Shown one piece after another: positions 1 through 6,364 of a stretch of 13,058 nt of DNA; position 1 is the stretch's first letter; each line of letters starts with the position of its first letter. Under the pieces are notes generated by a model. It searched no databases. It was given only the letters and a program-made list of their open reading frames with translations, and was not told the origin of the DNA. The DNA is taken from positions 1 to 13,058 of the forward strand of contig DAOM01000338.1 of the NCBI GenBank assembly GCA_002501855.1. The letters are read 5' to 3'. The position numbers and the translations under genes were made by a program. This DNA comes from Candidatus Nitrosopolaris nunavutensis. Its GTDB lineage: Archaea; Thermoproteota; Nitrososphaeria; Nitrososphaerales; Nitrososphaeraceae.

Positions 1-66
1 ATGGCCATAAAAGTGGGGGATAAGATCACCATAGAAATCAAGAAATTAGACAGCAGCGGAATTTAG
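1..66 (+). CDS. 3' end of an unrecognised gene, paralogous to 2182-2427
   Basis: Frame 1 runs from the window edge to a TAG at 64-66 and encodes 21 residues, MAIKVGDKITIEIKKLDSSGI. Nearly the same C-terminus (MAIRVGNKITIEIKKSDSSSVR) ends the ORF at 2182-2427. The two DNA copies differ at several synonymous or conservative positions, so they are diverged paralogues under protein-level constraint rather than a recent duplication. The Met at position 1 aligns with an internal Met of the second copy, so the real start almost certainly lies outside the window. Function is not recognised. Confidence 0.6.
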   Translation: MAIKVGDKITIEIKKLDSSGI

Positions 67-150
67 ATATTAATTTATCCTTAGAATTTTCTGGTAAATG
101 TTCATAAACCGACCCGACAGAGAATTTTCGGCTTGGAGAAGCATATATAG

Positions 151-708
151 GTGTTATATCGAGGAGAAATTCAAAGAAATTGTGATTTTGCCCTACTCGT
201 TTATAGTGATATGATGAAATACTCGCAATCAGAGCAACAAAACGAAAAGGATAGATCAGATCGAATATGGCTATCGATAGAATCGTTTTTGATTGCAGTC
301 GCAAATGTCTCAAAAATTCTTTGGCCTTCTCGACCCCCCAAATGCACGGAATGTAAATACCAGCCTGAATTATCTGCACAAGTCTCTTCACGAGCAAAAG
401 ATCTAAGAACCACTTTATCGGTTAGTGAGTCATCCCCACTAGCAAACAGACGCATGCGCAACTTTTTTGAGCATTATGATTTTCAATTAGACGATTGGGT
501 AAAAGAATCCAATACTCAGCTTGTTTATGATTCAAATGTAGGCGCTATCGAATCGGTTATCAAGAGCTCCAACAAATCGACATCTATTATACGCCACTTC
601 GACCAGAGCAAGTCTATATTATACTTTAGAGCGAAGGAATACCCTATTAAACCGATTGTTAAGGCTTTGCAGGAATTAAAGGTTAAGACAGAGACAATTT
701 CTCTATGA
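151..708 (+). CDS. Unrecognised soluble protein with HEPN-like R-N-x3-H motif
   Basis: Encodes 185 residues with no signal peptide or membrane segment. The GTG start at 151 is preceded by GGAG at 136-139, a reasonable Shine-Dalgarno spacing, and the first residues (EIQRNCDFALLVYSDM) look like part of the fold. An ATG at 211 is the alternative start. A mostly helical N-terminal half with IESFLIAVANVSKILWP leads to RRMRNFFEHYDFQLDDW at about residues 100-116. The R-N-F-F-E-H core matches the R-x4-H signature of HEPN ribonucleases, and this overall layout resembles an uncharacterised family I recall from bacteria. The C-terminal half (about 120-185) is a small alpha/beta region. The stop abuts the stop of the convergent ORF at 709-912, so no operon partner is visible. 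The HEPN link is inferred from one motif only. Confidence 0.75.
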   Translation: MLYRGEIQRNCDFALLVYSDMMKYSQSEQQNEKDRSDRIWLSIESFLIAVANVSKILWPSRPPKCTECKYQPELSAQVSSRAKDLRTTLSVSESSPLANRRMRNFFEHYDFQLDDWVKESNTQLVYDSNVGAIESVIKSSNKSTSIIRHFDQSKSILYFRAKEYPIKPIVKALQELKVKTETISL

Positions 709-912
709 CTATTTCAGAATTTTTTCCATTGCCCAAGCTTCAATTAATTCTTTATTTTTCAGAAAGTAATCGGAGCTTACGATAATAATGTCACTACAAT
801 CGTCTACATCGATAATTGGAGTCTTTTTTCCTCTTGGAAAATTTATTCCTTCCAAAAGCCCTCCGACGAAAATTCTACCCTCCTTGTCTTTTGTCTCCGA
901 CTCCATGAACAA
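709..912 (-). CDS. Small hypothetical protein, 67 residues
   Basis: The minus-strand ORF reads from TTG at 912 (in-frame ATG at 906) to TAG at 709-711, ending exactly where the convergent gene at 151-708 stops. The protein is acidic and soluble: MESETKDKEGRIFVGG, a middle with PIIDVDDCSDIIIVSSDYF, and a helical tail ELIEAWAMEKILK. Its amphipathic, non-repetitive composition looks like real coding sequence. A CTTTAAAG at 930-937 about 20-25 bp upstream could be a TATA box giving a nearly leaderless mRNA. Family not recognised. It could be a chance ORF, but composition and boundaries argue mildly for a gene. Confidence 0.45.
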   Translation of the reverse strand: MFMESETKDKEGRIFVGGLLEGINFPRGKKTPIIDVDDCSDIIIVSSDYFLKNKELIEAWAMEKILK

Positions 913-1149
913 AGTATATCATGTCATAGCTTTAAAGTCTTCTTTGTTATAATCGAAGGATGTTCTTAAGGGGCGAACGACGCCAACGACGGTAACGACA
1001 GCATTTTTTTATTATTTTTAGAACCATAGGATATTTGTGTTCTTATTTCTTTTTGAAATTTTATATTAGTAAAATAGAAAAATGAGGAAGAAGATGCTCG
1101 GCTTCCGCATTCCCTTGCCATCGTGACGGCTTGCGGGCTACGTTTCGTG
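913..1149. other. Intergenic, no gene seen
   Basis: AT-rich spacer. At about 974-1000 three imperfect copies of an AACGACG-type unit lie in tandem, followed by a T-run at 1004-1010. On the plus strand the frame that later carries the ORF at 1150-1299 is already open from about 1081 without an ATG. Nothing else is supported here. Confidence 0.5.
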
Positions 1150-1299
1150 ATGAATCAATTTTCGGCGCGTCAAAATAACGCAGTAATGGCTTTGTTTAAA
1201 TTGCAAAGTCAGGGGGTCACGGAGGACCAAATATTATACTTAAGCAAGCAGCTAGAAGGCAAATCCGCGGCGACTACAACAATGCAAGAAATCATTTAG
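1150..1299 (+). CDS. Small ORF, 49 residues, possibly a gene remnant
   Basis: ATG at 1150-1152 (GTG just before it at 1147) reads 49 residues to TAG at 1297-1299: MNQFSARQNNAVMALFKLQS, then QGVTEDQILYLSKQLEGKS and TTTMQEII. The sequence is helix-forming, and the VTEDQILYLSKQLE stretch looks like a small DNA-binding or dimerisation helix pair. No ribosome binding site is evident. The frame is open about 70 bases further upstream, so a longer ancestral protein is possible. Function unknown. Confidence 0.35.
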   Translation: MNQFSARQNNAVMALFKLQSQGVTEDQILYLSKQLEGKSAATTTMQEII

Positions 1300-1971
1300 C
1301 CTTTCCCCTTTCTGAATTTACTATCGGTTTAAGAACAGCCTATCGCTGAATCTCTCTTCCGACATTCTTTACTTCCAACAGAAAAAGTAGACGGACAAAT
1401 ACCGAGCCATTTGGAAGCCTCGATAAGCCGGCGAGGCCCCCACATGGTCGGATGTCAACACTGTAGCGGGATTGTACGCTATTGATGAATTACATTTTAT
1501 GTATTTATTTAATTGTTCTTCTTTTTCTATATCATATCCCTTATTATTTTCTCTAGGAAATTCCTCAAGCATTGTTGATGGGTTAAGTAGCAATTCAAAA
1601 AATTTCAATTAGTACCTGGCGCGAATTTAATTCAAATATACTCTTGAGACCACATATAGAGACATTATTCGCTTGAAAATATAGAGCACGCGATTAAGAA
1701 TTAAATTTAGCGATAATCGAGATGACGATCAAGAAAATTGTTTTGATGTTTCGAGCAAGCGGTTTATTCTCGCGATCCGAATTCGCTTGGTTTCTTCAGG
1801 CAATCTCACGATTACTGATTTCCCTTTGTCTCCGCCTTCAATAATACTTCCTTTTTTCGGCAGACGGTTTTCCTTTTAACGTCTCATGTGGCTAAAATAA
1901 TTAAGGTATACTTGATACTCCGGCAACGGCTGCTACTGCTCCTATTTACTGGCTGTCGTGTTGGTATTATT
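1300..1971. other. Gene-poor stretch with coding scraps on both strands
   Basis: No convincing complete gene. Two scraps look protein-like but lack starts. One is 1333-1485 on plus, same frame as the ORF ending at 1299, with a C-terminal GPHMVGCQHCSGIVRY carrying a CxxC. The other is 1729-1875 on minus (separate entry). A 79-residue minus ORF at 1369-1608 has a charged first half (MKFFELLLNPSTMLEEF...) but an implausible aromatic tail overlapping the plus-strand scrap. I regard it as unproven. The pattern suggests decayed accessory DNA. Confidence 0.4.
1729..1875 (-). pseudogene. Possible C-terminal gene remnant without a start codon
   Basis: A minus-strand frame is open from 1875 (in-frame TAA immediately upstream at 1876-1878) to TGA at 1729-1731. 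It encodes about 48 residues including GSIIEGGDKGKSVIVRLPEE and TKRIRIARINRLLETSKQFS. This basic, well-balanced sequence resembles the C-terminus of a nucleic-acid-binding protein more than random translation. There is no ATG, and only an internal GTG could initiate. It is best read as a 3' remnant of a lost gene. Family not recognised. Confidence 0.25.
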
Positions 1972-2187
1972 TTAACATGGATAGTGGGGCGTGCACATCA
2001 TGCCACTTGTCGTATTAGTACCAGTCATACCCCCTGACATAATTTTTCCACCCGTGTGACTTCCAGCAGCCACAGTCAATGCGAAAGATGTAGTAGCAGT
2101 CAGCTTGATGATTGTGCCGATGCTTACTGCCAATATGCATATTACAAGCGTTAAACATGCCATCGTAAACATTCTATTTTTTTGCAT
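1972..2187 (-). CDS. Small secreted or membrane-anchored peptide
   Basis: 71 residues from ATG at 2187 (second Met six codons in) to TAA at 1972-1974. A short basic start (MQKNR) precedes a hydrophobic segment at about residues 8-30 (ACLTLVICILAVSIGTII), then a Gly/Thr/Ser/Met-rich tail ending SGMMCTPHYPC. The hydrophobic stretch is a signal peptide or N-terminal anchor, and the exported part is about 30-40 residues with two closely spaced Cys near the end. Its start overlaps the 5' region of the opposite-strand ORF at 2182-2427. Function unknown; it fits the small-exported-protein theme of this window. Confidence 0.6.
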   Translation of the reverse strand: MQKNRMFTMACLTLVICILAVSIGTIIKLTATTSFALTVAAGSHTGGKIMSGGMTGTNTTSGMMCTPHYPC

Positions 2188-2427
2188 AAAGGGACTCTAG
2201 TCGCTCCATATATAACGATTATTGGTCCAAACGTGATAGCATTTACTTCACCAGCGGATTTGATGAAAAATTTGCCCAAGATGACGATGGCGAATATTTC
2301 TAAGGCCATGCTAACGGTTTCCCCTTCAATCAAATTCAGTATGAGGGAGTACGAAGACATGGCCATAAGAGTGGGCAATAAGATCACGATCGAAATTAAG
2401 AAATCGGATAGCAGCAGCGTGAGATAG
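2182..2427 (+). CDS. Unrecognised protein, probably 5'-truncated paralogue of the gene ending at 66
   Basis: The 81-residue reading has TTG at 2182, or ATG at 2263 giving about 54 residues. The stretch TIIGPNVIAFTSPADLMKNL and the remainder up to KITIEIKKSDSSSVR look genuinely coding. The last 22 residues are near-identical to the C-terminus encoded at 1-66. The putative start lies inside the start region of the opposite-strand peptide gene at 2187, so the original 5' part was probably lost at a junction near 2190-2200. No promoter or ribosome binding site is clear. Function not recognised. Confidence 0.45.
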   Translation: MHKGTLVAPYITIIGPNVIAFTSPADLMKNLPKMTMANISKAMLTVSPSIKFSMREYEDMAIRVGNKITIEIKKSDSSSVR

Positions 2428-3412
2428 ACATCACTATGCTCAGTCCTTTCTAATTTTTTATGCTCACTTTTCTAGGTCGGATTGGTGTCGCCGGGGATTT
2501 GTCTTTATGTATATATGAGCAAAACAGCTATAAACCGTCACCAGAAGGATTAGTCATTGCTAACATTAGCGGCGCAATAAAAAGAATTAGCGAATCCGTA
2601 TACAAAGTAAAATCGCAGAATGACAACGGAGACTATGATGTTTGCTCGACGGATTTAGGCTGGGTTTGCTCATGTCCTGACAACAGATTTCGTGGCGTGA
2701 AATGCAAACACGTTTTTGTCGTAGAAATATCATTTGCATTACGTAAGGAAGTCGAAATTGCGCGAATAGAACCACTTCAAATTAATTGCTGTATCTTTTG
2801 TAATTCTTCTAATATCGTAAAAGACGGACTCAGACATAACAAACGCGGCGATATTCAAAAATACGAATGCAGAGATTGCAATCGCTACTTCACAATCAAT
2901 TTGGGATTTGAAAGAATGCTCGCCACTCCCCAAATTATAACGTCTGCTTTGCAGCTATATTTTACGGGCGAATCTTTACGCAATGTTCAAAAATTCTTGA
3001 AATTACAAGGTGTTAACGTTAATCATAATACCGTTTATCGGTGGATGAAAAAATACGTCGGTTTAATGCAATCATACTTAGAAAAAATTACGCCAAATGT
3101 TTCTGATGCTTGGAGAGCCGACGAATTATATTTGAAAGTCCGAGGAAATCCAAAATATTTGTATGCACTCATGGATGACCAAACAAGATTTTGGATAGCA
3201 CAGCAGGTAGCTGACACGAAATATACATCAAACGTTAGACCACTACTTGAAAATGCAAAAGAGCTAGCTGGTAAAATACCGAATACATTCATTACTGATG
3301 GCGCGCCAAATTTTCATGACGCATTCAACAAAGAATTCTTTACGCTAAAAGATCCAAGAACCCGACATATATCACATATTCGTCTGCAAGGAGACCACAA
3401 CAATAACAAAAT
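2428..3412 (+). mobile_element. Truncated insertion sequence, IS6-like DDE type
   Basis: The element is defined by the transposase at 2460-3431. Recognisable transposase sequence stops at about 3412, where the family would continue into the catalytic Glu. The right end, and therefore any matching terminal inverted repeat, is absent. I could not define the left terminal repeat from this copy alone. It should not be mobile by itself. Family assignment comes from the DELYLKVRG and ITDGAPNFHDAF motifs. Confidence 0.6.
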
Positions 3413-3431
3413 GACGGCAATTTATATATAA
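2460..3431 (+). pseudogene. SWIM + zinc-ribbon + DDE transposase, 3' truncated
   Basis: The reading is 323 residues from ATG 2460. A SWIM zinc finger (C70, C72, C82, H84, in WVCSCPDNRFRGVKCKH) is followed by a zinc ribbon with C111/C114 and C137/C140. Next come a helix-turn-helix region (about 160-198, with the NHNTVYRWMKKYV signature) and an IS6-type RNase H fold with Asp221 (ADELYLKVRG) and Asp280 (ITDGAPNFHDAF). The family normally continues after HNNNKM with the third catalytic acid, Glu. Here residue 318 Met is followed by an unrelated five-residue tail, TAIYI, and a stop, so the DDE triad is incomplete and the protein should be catalytically dead. The homologous core may begin near residue 30 (GLVIANISGAIKR), leaving the first 30 residues uncertain. 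Confidence 0.8.
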
Positions 3432-3486
3432 ACGATTCTTTATGTTCTATGCATAGTCAATTTCCAAATTCATTATTTTCGTTGAC

Positions 3487-3498
3487 TGAAAAAAAGCA
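3487..3498 (-). terminator. T-run terminator downstream of 3529-4437 gene
   Basis: On the minus strand a run of seven T follows GTGC about 35-40 bases after the stop codon. Archaeal RNA polymerase terminates at such U-tracts. Only a weak AGCA/TGCT stem precedes it. Confidence 0.35.
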
Positions 3499-3528
3499 CG
3501 ATTCCCAATTTATGCTACTGACCTGGCC

Positions 3529-4437
3529 TTAAAATCCCCTGAAATGTGTAATTATGCTGTGGATAAAATTGCCTTGTCCTCCTCCTCTGTTGTCATGATG
3601 ATGGTTGTTACCGTTATTGCCACTATTGTTGCTAGAGCTACTATGATGATCGCTGCTAGTCGAATGATTGGCGCTGCTAGTCGAATGATTGGCGCTGCTA
3701 GTCGAATGATTGGCGCTGCTAGTACTATGATGATGATGTCCATTGCTACTACCGCTGCTGGTGTCACTAGAACCAGAAGAACTACTGGTGGAAGCAGTTG
3801 TTGGCGGAAGTAGTGTACCGTTGTTGACTGAAACAGTTATGACAGCAGGTGCAAGGGTATTGTTTAATGGAGCCGAAGAAAAAGAAGAAGACACTGGCAG
3901 GAAAAATGGTACAGCAGTATTGTTTGATCTTATTGCAAGTTGGTGTTGGTTCGGAGAAATTCCATTCACACCTGTCACATTAATGCTGTAAAATTTTGTA
4001 AGGGCTGTAGGATTTGTATTGCAGAGTAACTTTGCGGTTATTTTATTACTTCCTTCTTTAATGCTACCGGCATATGTTGGAGCAAGTGCGTACTTCCATT
4101 GAGAATAATTACCCACTCCAGTCTGTCCTATTGGTATTGTCTTTTGATATGGTCTCATACTGTCTACGATTACGGAAACCTGACAGTTGGCAGTTACATT
4201 GTACTTGGCTATGCCAGAAAGAGTCAGGTTTTTACCGACCGCTATTTGTTGGCCTTTAATAGGATCTGTAATTTTTACTACGAGAGGTTTGGATGTGGAG
4301 TTTAGTTGTTGTTGGTCTGGCAAAGCAAGGATCCTGTTGACTTGGATAGATGAAAACCAGATAGTTGATATAAAAAGGGTCATGATCAAGATACCGGAGA
4401 ATACTAACTTGTCGGATCTAAGATTGAAAGTCACCAT
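3529..4437 (-). CDS. Secreted Ig-like surface protein with His/Ser/Asn-rich tail
   Basis: About 302 residues. An N-terminal hydrophobic segment (residues 14-33 of the GTG-started form) acts as signal or anchor. A beta-sandwich, Ig-like domain follows at about 55-160 (VVKITDPIKGQQIAVGKNLT and onward), with Cys88 and Cys142 suited to a disulfide and many N-x-S/T sequons. After about residue 195 the chain is low complexity: Ser/Thr-rich, HHHH, four HSTSS units spaced by AN, then Asn/Gly/His and a short GNFIHSIITHFRGF tail. A GTG at 4446 is possible, but ATG at 4437 is favoured because a TATA box at 4459-4469 places transcription start near 4437-4439, which implies a leaderless mRNA. Probable role is a glycosylated envelope or matrix protein; the His-rich tail could bind metal. 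Confidence 0.85.
   Translation of the reverse strand: MVTFNLRSDKLVFSGILIMTLFISTIWFSSIQVNRILALPDQQQLNSTSKPLVVKITDPIKGQQIAVGKNLTLSGIAKYNVTANCQVSVIVDSMRPYQKTIPIGQTGVGNYSQWKYALAPTYAGSIKEGSNKITAKLLCNTNPTALTKFYSINVTGVNGISPNQHQLAIRSNNTAVPFFLPVSSSFSSAPLNNTLAPAVITVSVNNGTLLPPTTASTSSSSGSSDTSSGSSNGHHHHSTSSANHSTSSANHSTSSANHSTSSDHHSSSSNNSGNNGNNHHHDNRGGGQGNFIHSIITHFRGF
3652..3723. repeat. 21-bp tandem repeat inside the surface-protein gene
   Basis: Three perfect 21-bp units (3652-3672, 3673-3693, 3694-3714) and a 9-bp partial fourth. Unit length is a multiple of three, so copy changes keep frame. Each unit encodes seven residues (ANHSTSS in circular phase). Perfect identity indicates recent expansion. Confidence 0.95.
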
Positions 4438-4458
4438 ATATTTCACATGAGAGCGATA

Positions 4459-4469
4459 CTTATAAAAAG
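4459..4469 (-). promoter_or_regulatory. TATA box for the surface-protein gene
   Basis: Minus-strand CTTTTTATAAG matches the archaeal TATA consensus. Its centre lies about 26 bp upstream of ATG 4437, the usual distance to a transcription start. This supports leaderless transcription from that ATG. Confidence 0.65.
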
Positions 4470-4880
4470 ACTAGATATGATTCTCATTATAAAATGTTTA
4501 GAATTTAGTTGCGTTAAATATATCTAGTACTTTATACGCTAACTAGATTTACATGTGTTATTGCTTCTTCGATTAAAGTTTGAGCTTAATCTACGGTTTT
4601 AAAGGTTACACGTGTGTTGTCTCAACTTTGCGTACTATGCAGGCTAAACTCTAACACTTGATTCCGATAAGTTTTGTAACTGATTTTTTATTATTGTGAT
4701 ATTTGATAGAATTTCTCGTGTTAATGGTAGCACTGTAATACCATGAAGGGTATAACCTGTAAGTCTAGTAATACTCCAATCAACATAATAGGTCTGCTAG
4801 CTGACGTAATAATGGTCACAAAACTGCGATATTAGTTACGACGAGTGTACTTACAAAGATTTTTTGTCGTTATGTTCAGG
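4470..4880. other. Intergenic, no gene seen
   Basis: AT-rich spacer upstream of the surface-protein promoter and downstream of the broken paralogue A. It contains an ACACGTGT palindrome near 4611, but I can support no ORF or RNA gene. Confidence 0.5.
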
Positions 4881-4921
4881 AAAAAAATAAAGAAGAACAT
4901 ATTTTTGAATTGTTCTCTTCT
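4880..4921 (-). terminator. Hairpin plus T-run after broken paralogue A
   Basis: On the minus strand an AGAAGAGAAC / GTTCTTCT imperfect stem is followed directly by TTATTTTTTT. It sits just past the paralogue A stop at 4925. The same TCTTC(C/T)TTATTTTTTT string follows paralogue C at 6833-6847, showing common descent of the 3' regions. Confidence 0.6.
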
Positions 4922-4924
4922 ATG

Positions 4925-5215
4925 TTATAAGCGGCTTATTTCAGCTGTATTGGTGCACGCATTTTGGCAGACAGTTGGTGATGGCTGACCTTCTTCCTCA
5001 TGTGCATGAACTGTACTTGAATCATCTGTGCCAGTATTGCCTGCAGACGTACCTGTACTTTACAGTTGTTTAGCTGACTCGTGTGTTGATTGACTGCCAT
5101 GCTTTTGCTGTTGTGGTATTATATTATTGTGGTAGTGGTGTCTGTATGCTAGAGCCTGTTGTGGTAAAACGAACGCCACTACCCTCAGTGCCGTGGCGGT
5201 AGTAACGAACGATAG
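4925..5215 (-). pseudogene. Broken small secreted-protein gene (paralogue A)
   Basis: One minus-strand frame gives a signal-peptide end, VVAFVLPQQALAY, then RHHYHNN and a Gln/Ser-rich part ending ESAKQL. A TAA at 5060-5062 is followed by 44 more residues in the same frame (STGTSAGNTGTDDSSTVHAH, then EEEGQPSPTVCQNACTNTAE, ISRL) to TAA 4925-4927. Paralogue C (6877-7113) has AFAIPQQALAYKHHHHHHNNN and a matching two-Cys C-terminal region. No start codon exists in frame: TAG lies at 5216-5218, and upstream cassette sequence begins directly after it. The 5' coding end and proximal promoter seem deleted, in addition to the internal stop. It would have encoded an exported low-complexity protein. Confidence 0.7.
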
Positions 5216-5273
5216 CTAGGATTCCTAAAGTTACGATTAGAAACATTATAGTCGGAATGTCGCTTGAATTCAT
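5124..5273 (-). CDS. Alternative small membrane ORF overlapping paralogue A
   Basis: In another frame ATG at 5273 opens 49 residues: MNSSDIPTIMFLIVTLGILA, then IVRYYRHGTEGSGV and a Thr/Ser/Pro tail ending TPLPQ, stop at 5124-5126. The N-terminal half is a convincing single membrane helix with flanking basic residues. However, it is made of upstream-cassette DNA joined to out-of-frame paralogue A sequence, and the equivalent DNA in cassettes B and C is not open. It is either a real small membrane protein or an accident of the deletion junction. Confidence 0.25.
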   Translation of the reverse strand: MNSSDIPTIMFLIVTLGILAIVRYYRHGTEGSGVRFTTTGSSIQTPLPQ

Positions 5274-5360
5274 AAAGAGACTTTAGCAACAGATATCTCT
5301 TGTCGATTATAACTAGCATGTAGAGTTAGTAATCCTATTTATTCTACTATTGCGTAATAA
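5236..5360. repeat. Upstream cassette, copy A
   Basis: Shares gattagaaacattatagtc with copy C (7212-7231), and ATAAAGAGA...CTTTAGCAA...AGATAT with copy C. Shares ACAGATATCT...TCGA(T/C)TATAA and ATTTATTCTA with copy B. An inverted repeat ATTATAGTC (5245-5253) / GATTATAAC (5305-5313) is imperfect here and perfect in copy B. Compared with B and C, the roughly 110 bp nearest the gene are missing. Confidence 0.7.
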
Positions 5361-5916
5361 TAATTTAGGTGTAGACTTGGCTTAAAAAACAGAGAGGATT
5401 AGGGATAGTTTATTATTATGTGGTTCATAGTTCTCCTATCCAGAATCTCTTTCATATAAGCCGGTCTACACTCTTTTAGTTTTAAACAATTAGAACCTGT
5501 AAAAAGCTAATGGATTCGCATTCAGAATAAACTTCAATAATTCTGTTCCCTTAGGGAAGAGAAAAGTATATTCGAGAAATATCATAGACTGTCAAAGTAT
5601 GCAACACTAGCATAGTGCATTAATATCCACGAGCGTACGATTTAGTCGTAGTTATTTCACAGCTTTGTAGTTTAACTTATGCAGTGGCAGTCTCTTTTAC
5701 TTATTTTTATTTTTATTTTCTATCTGATCACACGTGCTGGTCCGATTCTAAAATTGGTTATCACGCGGTTAATATCAGAATGAGCTTGGACAGCCATCGA
5801 CACTTTAGTCTGTGATCTTTGCTAAGAACGAAGATTTTGTGTTTATCTGCGCTGGATTCTACTAATGTCGAAGATCGTTTTCATATTATTCCTCTTCATT
5901 CAAGTTGGTGGCGTTT
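5361..5916. other. Intergenic with palindromic elements, no gene seen
   Basis: Between cassette A and the stop of paralogue B. It holds an imperfect hairpin at about 5391-5453 (AGAGAGGATTAGGGATAG against CTATCCAGAATCTCT, about 30-base loop) and a near-perfect 23-bp palindrome at 5541-5563 (TTCTGTTCCC-TTA-GGGAAGAGAA, one mismatch). A 14-bp palindrome TTTTCAATTGAAAA at 5914-5927 spans the paralogue B stop codon. No coding sequence is supported. Confidence 0.55.
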
Positions 5917-6330
5917 TCAATTGAAAAACCCAGATTTGGGCACAGTAGTGCTAGTACTAGTACCATTAACACCGTTAGCGTTACCACCATTCACACCGTT
6001 AGAACTAGTTCCATTGACGCCGGGGGCGCTAATGCCATTAGCCCCGTTAGCGTTACCACCATTAACCCCGTTAGCACTCATGCCGTTATCATTATTTCCA
6101 TTCGCGCCGTTAGCATTATTGCCATTAGCACCGGGGGAGCTAACACCGTTACCACCATTAACCCCGTTAGCGCCATTAGCACCATCAACATTAATCCCGT
6201 GAGAACCAGTAGCAAACAGATGCTGGGGTATGTGTGCCAAAGCTGCTTGTGGTATAGCTAATGCAACTCCCGTTAGTGCTACTACAATCGCGATTGCTGC
6301 AGTTGTTAAAGTCTTCTTGCTGTGGTTCAT
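5917..6330 (-). CDS. Secreted Gly-X-Asn repeat protein (paralogue B)
   Basis: 137 residues from ATG 6330. An in-frame upstream ATG would add six residues but is disfavoured, because the TATA at 6353-6364 puts transcription start near 6330. Paralogue C also begins MNHKK, matching MNHSKK. A signal peptide covers residues 1-32, ending IPQAALA before HIPQHL. The mature protein is almost entirely Asn/Gly/Ala/Val: runs of G-A-N, G-V-N and G-G-N triplets broken by short SSP, ISAP or TSS inserts, with STSTTVPKSGFFN at the C-terminus. Gly every third residue over short runs recalls collagen-like proteins, but Pro is scarce and Asn takes the third position. No Cys. Likely an extracellular, extended matrix or adhesin-like peptide. 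Terminator evidence is weak (palindrome at the stop). Confidence 0.8.
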   Translation of the reverse strand: MNHSKKTLTTAAIAIVVALTGVALAIPQAALAHIPQHLFATGSHGINVDGANGANGVNGGNGVSSPGANGNNANGANGNNDNGMSANGVNGGNANGANGISAPGVNGTSSNGVNGGNANGVNGTSTSTTVPKSGFFN

Positions 6331-6352
6331 TTCTCGGAGGGATATCATTCAA

Positions 6353-6364
6353 TATAGTATATTT
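6353..6364 (-). promoter_or_regulatory. TATA box for paralogue B
   Basis: Minus-strand AAATATACTATA is centred about 28 bp upstream of ATG 6330, implying a leaderless or near-leaderless transcript. It occupies the same place in the duplicated upstream DNA as the TATA of paralogue C. Confidence 0.6.

Noticed and set aside
38..397. 119-residue minus-strand ORF opposite the HEPN-motif gene
   Set aside because: Antisense shadow. The plus-strand frame has the more protein-like composition, a ribosome binding site and a conserved-looking motif.
1369..1608. 79-residue minus-strand ORF
   Set aside because: The first half is protein-like, but the end (RYLSVYFFCWK) is not, and it overlaps a plus-strand coding scrap. 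There was not enough evidence to call it as a gene.
151..3431. Complete defence island (HEPN gene plus transposase)
   Set aside because: There is only one motif-level candidate effector, with no nucleotidyltransferase, antitoxin, sensor or other partner beside it.
3652..3723. CRISPR-like array
   Set aside because: The units are contiguous 21-bp tandem repeats with no unique spacers, and they are in frame within a gene.
3544..3813. Plus-strand ORF full of Met/Ala repeats opposite the surface-protein gene
   Set aside because: It is the antisense translation of the His/Ser repeat region. The minus frame has signal peptide, Ig-like domain and promoter.
5819..6202. Plus-strand Pro/Leu-rich ORF (PLTPLALPPL repeats) opposite the Gly-X-Asn gene
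   Set aside because: It mirrors the NG repeats. The minus strand has a proper signal peptide, start and TATA box.
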